Below are positions 59,945 to 64,000 of a DNA stretch of 64,000 nt, piece after piece. Every line of letters starts with the position of its first letter. Position 1 is the first letter of the stretch. The notes under the pieces are model-generated. The model saw only the letters and a list, made by a program, of their open reading frames with translations, was not told where the DNA came from and did no database searches. The DNA is from Clostridiales bacterium. Its GTDB lineage: Bacteria > Bacillota > Clostridia > Oscillospirales > Acutalibacteraceae. The DNA lies in NCBI GenBank assembly GCA_012839345.1, contig DUNN01000013.1, positions 62,001 to 126,000 of the forward strand. Reading direction: 5' to 3'. Made by a program: the position numbers and the translations under genes.

Positions 59945-60436
59945 TCAGTTTTGCAGCTGGTTCATGACCGTTTGTGTTTGGTCCAGGTCAATCAGAATCT
60001 GCTGATTCATGTTATAGGCGTTGTACCAGCCCTTTTTTGTCACATACGCGCCGATTTGATCCTGAAACGCAATGGCTTCGTTCAGCTGGCGCTTCAGCAG
60101 GGAACGAACCGACGGGGTAGCGGCCTCCGTAATGGCGTCTGCGTAGGCTTTCACGCTTTCTTTGGCAGAAATCAGCAGGTCACAGGCAACGGCCCGGTCA
60201 TTCATTGGAACGGTTTTGCCGGAATCGGTACTTCCTGCTTTGCTGCTGTCAAAGGAACTGCTTTGCTCGGAGGAACCTTCCGCCGAGCTGCCCGCCGCGG
60301 GGATGGAATTGTTCATGTCCCGGCACGAAGAAGTTTCCTGCTGCGGGTTACTTGCAGAAGGAATGCTGCCGGTTTTGTACCCGGAGTTCGCGCTGGGCAT
60401 TCCGTTGGAGGACATGCTTTCAAAGTTTGAGTCCAT
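59945..60436 (-). CDS. CotF-like spore coat protein
   Basis: A 163-residue coat protein. The first 75 residues are Ser/Asn/Gly-rich and disordered; the rest is a two-helix CotF-like domain (DRAVACDLLISAKESVKAYA, then LLKRQLNEAIAFQDQIGAYV and KKGWYNAYNM). Members build the outer spore layers and are made late in the mother cell. ATG at 60436 follows AAAGGAG. It lies 40 bases after the other coat gene on the same strand, so the two form a unit. Confidence 0.88.
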   Translation of the reverse strand: MDSNFESMSSNGMPSANSGYKTGSIPSASNPQQETSSCRDMNNSIPAAGSSAEGSSEQSSSFDSSKAGSTDSGKTVPMNDRAVACDLLISAKESVKAYADAITEAATPSVRSLLKRQLNEAIAFQDQIGAYVTKKGWYNAYNMNQQILIDLDQTQTVMNQLQN

Positions 60437-60476
60437 ATTTATTCTCCTTTCGTGTAAGAGTGTATAATAAGAATCG

Positions 60477-60695
60477 TTATGATTCGGAACGGCAGCCGAT
60501 TGTGGGGGACAGGGTTGTTTGAATATCCTGAATCTGCCGCATGGTGTTGGAAATATCCTGGTTCAAGATTTTTTTCAGCTCCGGGTCGCTGATACTGCTG
60601 CGCGCGGCAGCCGATTTTATGGCACAGGTGTTCTTTAAGGTCAGAATTTCATGCAAATGCATGGTTTCCTGGGGAGTAATCGGAGTCACCTGCAT
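60477..60695 (-). CDS. Small CotF-family spore coat protein
   Basis: A 72-residue helical protein (MHLHEILTLKNTCAIKSAAA, then DPELKKILNQDISNTMRQIQ) in the same family as the next gene. It has a full-length GGAGGTGAT ribosome binding site, indicating strong translation. First gene of the two-gene coat unit; a sporulation promoter is expected upstream but I cannot mark one with confidence. Confidence 0.82.
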   Translation of the reverse strand: MQVTPITPQETMHLHEILTLKNTCAIKSAAARSSISDPELKKILNQDISNTMRQIQDIQTTLSPTIGCRSES

Positions 60696-60920
60696 GAGGG
60701 ATCACCTCCTTCTGTCCATATTCTGCTTTTTCACTGCGGTCCTTTTACAGACGCTGTTATTGTTTGACAAACGGGGAAAAATATGAGCCGGTCCGGCTGC
60801 GGATGTAATTTTGAATGATTCATTGTGGCTGTTAATTTTTTTGCAGATAAGGCTTTCCTGCTTGAAAGGAAAGGCGGACAATGGTAAACTATAAGAATGT
60901 TACTATCCATGGAGGCTCGT

Positions 60921-61355
60921 ATGGATAAGCTAAAAAAGCTCTGGCGTTTTTTGACTTCCCCAGAAATGATTTTATACATTATCTTCGGCGTGCTTACAAC
61001 GGCCATCAATTTAGTGGCTTACGGGCTGCTGCACCCGCTGTTCCATATCAATGCCTACTGGAATGTGCTGATTGCAAACGCGATAGCCTGGGTGCTTGCC
61101 GTAGCGTTTGCTTTTATTACGAACAAGCTCTACGTGTTCCGAAGCAAAAGCTTTGAGCCGAGCCTGCTGAGGCGGGAACTGATTTCATTTGTGGGTGCAC
61201 GTCTGCTGACGCTGGGCATTGACGAGCTTGGCATGATGCTTTTGGTCAGCGTAATGGGCATGAACGACTGGATTGCAAAAACAATTGTGAATGTCCTTGT
61301 GATAGTCTTAAATTATATTTTAAGCAAACTCTTCATCTTTAAAAAGGAATCTTAA
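60921..61355 (+). CDS. GtrA-family membrane protein
   Basis: A 144-residue protein with four helices of the GtrA family (YIIFGVLTTAINLVAYGLLH, then WVLAVAFAFITNKLYVF and VLNYILSKLFIF). Relatives help move polyprenyl-linked sugars or act near glycosyltransferases; the specific role is unknown. ATG at 60921 follows GGAGG by 5 bases. A possible promoter TTGAAA-17-TAAACT lies at 60862-60890. glyS follows 84 bases downstream. Confidence 0.88.
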   Translation: MDKLKKLWRFLTSPEMILYIIFGVLTTAINLVAYGLLHPLFHINAYWNVLIANAIAWVLAVAFAFITNKLYVFRSKSFEPSLLRRELISFVGARLLTLGIDELGMMLLVSVMGMNDWIAKTIVNVLVIVLNYILSKLFIFKKES

Positions 61356-61439
61356 GGAAACGTGGATGAATGAACCGCCACAAGGCGGAATCGACGGTTT
61401 CCTTTGCAAAGATATCCGAATGTTATGGAGGAAAGAACT

Positions 61440-62816
61440 ATGTTAGCAACCGAAAAGACAATGGACAAAATTGTCGCCCTGTGCAAAAACCGCGGTTTTG
61501 TCTATTCCGGCAGTGAAATTTACGGCGGTCTGTCGAATTCTTGGGATTACGGCCCGCTCGGCGTGGAATTCAAGAACAACATCAAACGCGCGTGGATGCG
61601 GAAGTTCGTGCAGGAAAGCCCGTACAACGTTGGGTTGGATTCGGCCATTCTGATGAACCCGCAGGTGTGGGTGGCCTCCGGCCATGTGGGCGGCTTTTCT
61701 GACCCGCTGATGGACTGCCGCGACTGCAAAACCCGCCACCGCGCGGACAAGCTGATTGAAGATTTCAGCGGCGAATCCGCGGACGGCTGGTCCAACGAAA
61801 AAATGATGGAATACATCAAAGAGCACAACATTAAGTGCCCGAACTGCGGCAGCACCAATTTTACGGACATCCGCCAGTTTAATCTGATGTTCAAAACGTT
61901 CCAGGGTGTCACGGAGGACGCGAAGAGCCAGATTTACCTCCGCCCGGAAACGGCGCAGGGCATTTTCGTCAACTTTGCAAACATTCAGCGCACTACCCGC
62001 CGCAAGCTGCCATTCGGCGTCTGCCAGGTGGGCAAGAGCTTCCGCAATGAAATTACGCCCGGCAACTTCATTTTCCGCATCCGCGAGTTCGAGCAGATGG
62101 AGTGCGAATTCTTCTGCAAACCCGGCACGGACCTTGATTGGTTCTATTACTGGAAAGATTACTGCGAGAAATGGCTGCTCAACCTTGGCATGACAAAAGA
62201 AAACATGCGCCTGCGCGACCATGAAAAAGAAGAGCTTTCCTTCTACTCCAAGGCAACGACCGATATTGAATATCTGTTCCCGTTCGGCTGGGGCGAACTG
62301 TGGGGAATTGCCGACCGCACCGACTACGACCTGACTCAACATCAGAACCACTCCGGCAAGAGTCTGGATTATTTTGACCCCGAAACGAATGAACGCTACA
62401 TTCCTTATGTTATTGAGCCTTCGCTCGGCGCGGACCGTGTTGCACTCGCGTTCCTGTGCGACGCCTATGACGAAGAAAAGATCGACGAAAAGGACACCCG
62501 CGTGGTGCTTCGCCTGCACCCGGCACTCGCTCCGTTTAAAGCTGCTGTTCTGCCGCTTTCCAAAAAGCTGAACGAAAAGGCACAGGAGGTTTACGCCGGC
62601 CTGACCAAGCACTTTATGGTGGATTATGACGATGCCGGTTCCATTGGCAAACGGTACCGCCGTCAGGACGAAATCGGCACACCGTTCTGCATTACTTATG
62701 ACTTTGACAGTGAAAACGACGGCTGTGTAACCGTGCGCGACCGCGACACCATGCAGCAGGAGCGCATCGCGATTACCGAGCTTGCCAACTATATCAACCA
62801 AAGACTGGAGTTCTAA
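61440..62816 (+). CDS. glyS: Glycyl-tRNA synthetase, single-chain dimeric type
   Basis: Charges tRNA-Gly. 458 residues of the class II alpha2 type: motif region [20 protein letters not shown], a zinc-type cluster (CRDC and CPNC), motif 2 around [20 protein letters not shown] and motif 3 in [16 protein letters not shown], then the anticodon-binding domain (about 355-455). ATG at 61440 follows GGAGG by 8 bases. The 84-base leader contains a stem with GGAAAC (61356-61361) and GTTTCC (61397-61402) around a CCGCC/GGCGG hairpin, too short for a T-box. Confidence 0.96.
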   Translation: MLATEKTMDKIVALCKNRGFVYSGSEIYGGLSNSWDYGPLGVEFKNNIKRAWMRKFVQESPYNVGLDSAILMNPQVWVASGHVGGFSDPLMDCRDCKTRHRADKLIEDFSGESADGWSNEKMMEYIKEHNIKCPNCGSTNFTDIRQFNLMFKTFQGVTEDAKSQIYLRPETAQGIFVNFANIQRTTRRKLPFGVCQVGKSFRNEITPGNFIFRIREFEQMECEFFCKPGTDLDWFYYWKDYCEKWLLNLGMTKENMRLRDHEKEELSFYSKATTDIEYLFPFGWGELWGIADRTDYDLTQHQNHSGKSLDYFDPETNERYIPYVIEPSLGADRVALAFLCDAYDEEKIDEKDTRVVLRLHPALAPFKAAVLPLSKKLNEKAQEVYAGLTKHFMVDYDDAGSIGKRYRRQDEIGTPFCITYDFDSENDGCVTVRDRDTMQQERIAITELANYINQRLEF

Positions 62817-62848
62817 TGGCTCATAGCCGGTCTTAACCCTTTTAACGC

Positions 62849-62893
62849 AAAGCCGCCCTTTCCCACTTTTCTGTGGAAAAGGGCGGCTTTTTG
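62849..62893 (+). terminator. glyS terminator
   Basis: AAAGCCGCCC and GGGCGGCTTT with an inner CCAC/GTGG stem, followed by TTGCGG; a stable stem with its T tract partly inside the stem. Confidence 0.85.
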
Positions 62894-62927
62894 CGGCTTT
62901 TGATTGTGTGTATTCCTTGGTGCAGGG

Positions 62928-62966
62928 TAAAAATCAGGCACCTCCGAAGCATGCTCCGGGGGTGCC
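62928..62966 (-). terminator. Terminator of the Ser-rich membrane protein gene
   Basis: GGCACC...GGTGCC with inner CCG/CGG and AGC/GCT pairs, followed on the minus strand by TGATTTTTACC. Confidence 0.75.
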
Positions 62967-62985
62967 GTTACTGAAACCGAAAGAT

Positions 62986-63999
62986 TTAATCGTCGTCTTC
63001 GTTGAAAAATTTTTCCCAGTCAAAATTGCTTTCATGAACGGGAGTAGCCTGTGACTTCGGCCGATTCGCCGTATCCTGAGCAGGGGCGGCGGAAGTTTCG
63101 CGCTTTGGCACGGTGATCTTATGCGAAGCAGGATGGGGCTCGGCTTTTTTCGCTACGTCTTTGGGAATCAGAATGGTAGGATCCTGGTCGCCTGTGTGCG
63201 CCTTTTTTACCGCCGGCTTGGCAGTCGGCTTCGGGGGCTGCTTTTGGGACGGTGCTTTTTTGACTGCTTTTCCCGTTCCGGTCGGGATGGTTCCCGCCGG
63301 GTGGAGGTCTTCCAGGGTGATTTTGCCGTTCGGTTTGTGTCCATCGCTGTTGGAGCTGATATCTTCAAATTCCAACGGTTCGGTATCATCCATGGAGCTG
63401 CCGTGAGAGTGGCTGCTGATGTCCATGGGTCCAATGTACCCGCCGCGTCTGCCGCTCCGTTGGGCGAAGAACTGTTCATAGACAAAGAACCCGATTCCGG
63501 CCACGCCGAGCACGATGAGGATAATGCCGGAAATCAGCAGGACGGAAACGCCGCCTCCCTGATTGGACGGAGTGCTGGACGTAGAGGTTGTGCCGGAACC
63601 AACGCCTGCTGCAAGGGCGGAGCTGCCGCTCGATGGTTCGCTGGAAAGCAGTTCGCTCCAATCCTGGGAAGAAAGTACGTCGGGGTCGCTGACCGCCTGC
63701 TGGGCCTGAGAAGCGCGTTGATTAATCTGATTTTCCTTTGTGTCCACGCTGCGGGTGGGTTTGGAAGACACGGCCTTACTGGAGCTCGATTTGCTGGAGC
63801 TCGATTTTTGGGAGGAACTGGATTCCTGCGAAGAGCTCGATTGCGGGGAGGAGCTTGGTTCCTCCGGACTGGAAGAAACAGCTTCCGGTTCGGAAGAAGC
63901 GGGCGGACTGACGGAATCTGTGGGGGCGGACTCTTTGCCAACATTTCCCCCGGAACCGCCTTCGGGCTCCGAAGAAGGGGGCGCCATGTTCAGCGTGGT
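62986..63999 (-). CDS. Ser/Pro-rich membrane protein, N-terminus outside window
   Basis: The frame is open to the window edge, so the N-terminal part is missing. The visible 337 residues hold a Ser/Pro/Glu-rich segment of about 110 residues with poly-Ser runs (SSSQESSSSQKSSSSK), then one membrane helix (VSVLLISGIILIVLGVAGIG), a basic stop (RSGRRGG) and a charged cytoplasmic tail rich in Lys/Pro ending DWEKFFNEDDD. The Ser-rich part would be outside and the acidic tail inside. I recognise no enzyme domain here; the unseen N-terminus may hold one, as in wall-linked carboxypeptidases. Confidence 0.8.
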   Translation of the reverse strand, partial: TTLNMAPPSSEPEGGSGGNVGKESAPTDSVSPPASSEPEAVSSSPEEPSSSPQSSSSQESSSSQKSSSSKSSSSKAVSSKPTRSVDTKENQINQRASQAQQAVSDPDVLSSQDWSELLSSEPSSGSSALAAGVGSGTTSTSSTPSNQGGGVSVLLISGIILIVLGVAGIGFFVYEQFFAQRSGRRGGYIGPMDISSHSHGSSMDDTEPLEFEDISSNSDGHKPNGKITLEDLHPAGTIPTGTGKAVKKAPSQKQPPKPTAKPAVKKAHTGDQDPTILIPKDVAKKAEPHPASHKITVPKRETSAAPAQDTANRPKSQATPVHESNFDWEKFFNEDDD

Positions 64000-64000
64000 G

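Noticed and set aside
61356-61439. T-box leader before glycyl-tRNA synthetase
   Set aside because: The leader is only 84 bases, with no T-box sequence and no terminator/antiterminator pair.
61443-62801. 452-codon frame opposite glyS
   Set aside because: Antisense shadow of a codon-biased gene; no domain seen.
1-64000. CRISPR array, prophage, insertion sequence or toxin-antitoxin pair
   Set aside because: I looked for spaced repeats, transposase or integrase motifs and paired small genes and saw none; only single-copy pseudogene remnants are present.

Overview
The window comes from a low-oxygen, spore-forming member of the Clostridia, most likely the Oscillospiraceae/Acutalibacteraceae side (inference). 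Pointers are pyruvate:ferredoxin oxidoreductase (nifJ), a B12-dependent ribonucleotide reductase (nrdJ), the spore genes spoVAC/spoVAD and two CotF-like coat proteins, Gram-positive lipoproteins, Ser/Pro-rich envelope proteins, strong GGAGG ribosome binding sites and several TTG starts. Base composition looks moderate and even. I see no phage, insertion sequence or CRISPR array. One tRNA gene is present, Arg-CCG.

Left part (1-13.5 kb): a galactose block. The end of mglB, then mglA and mglC, form a galactose/methyl-galactoside importer followed by an unannotated 48-residue membrane protein. Next comes a sensory unit: a YesN-type response regulator, a YesM-type histidine kinase, a membrane-anchored sugar-binding-like protein, and a lipoprotein paralogue of MglB that keeps every recognisable hexose-binding and calcium-loop residue. 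The Leloir genes galK, galT and galE follow on the opposite strand.

13.5-22 kb: a starch/maltodextrin block. A LacI-family regulator diverges from a binding protein, two permeases, a cytoplasmic cyclomaltodextrinase and a secreted alpha-amylase with a CBM20 starch-binding domain. A 59-bp near-perfect palindrome in the divergent region contains the regulator's own promoter. No transporter ATPase is encoded here, so a shared MsmX-like ATPase elsewhere is inferred.

22-34 kb: a decayed UreH-type membrane gene, the tRNA, a small XRE regulator, then a QueT-family transporter whose leader resembles a cobalamin riboswitch, a CNNM/HlyC-like membrane protein, nifJ, nrdJ and the corrinoid adenosyltransferase. 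B12 import, activation and use may therefore be linked here.

34-50 kb: housekeeping and envelope genes: HtrA protease, a serine hydrolase, a sortase remnant, cinA, thiI with a cysteine desulfurase (tRNA thiolation), a Fur-family regulator, a UgtP/MGDG-synthase-like glycosyltransferase, a VanW protein, a GT2 glycosyltransferase, a flippase-like membrane protein and nadE.

50-64 kb: acetyltransferases, a lytic transglycosylase with a Leu-Ser-Gly tail, spoVAC-spoVAD (no spoVAE follows), a phosphohexomutase, an ABC ATPase without partner, a small possibly HPr-like protein, a ComEC-like metallo-beta-lactamase protein, a broken YafY regulator, a structured non-coding or leader transcript ahead of a DUF1062 gene, coat proteins, gtrA, glycyl-tRNA synthetase and a Ser-rich membrane protein cut by the window edge.
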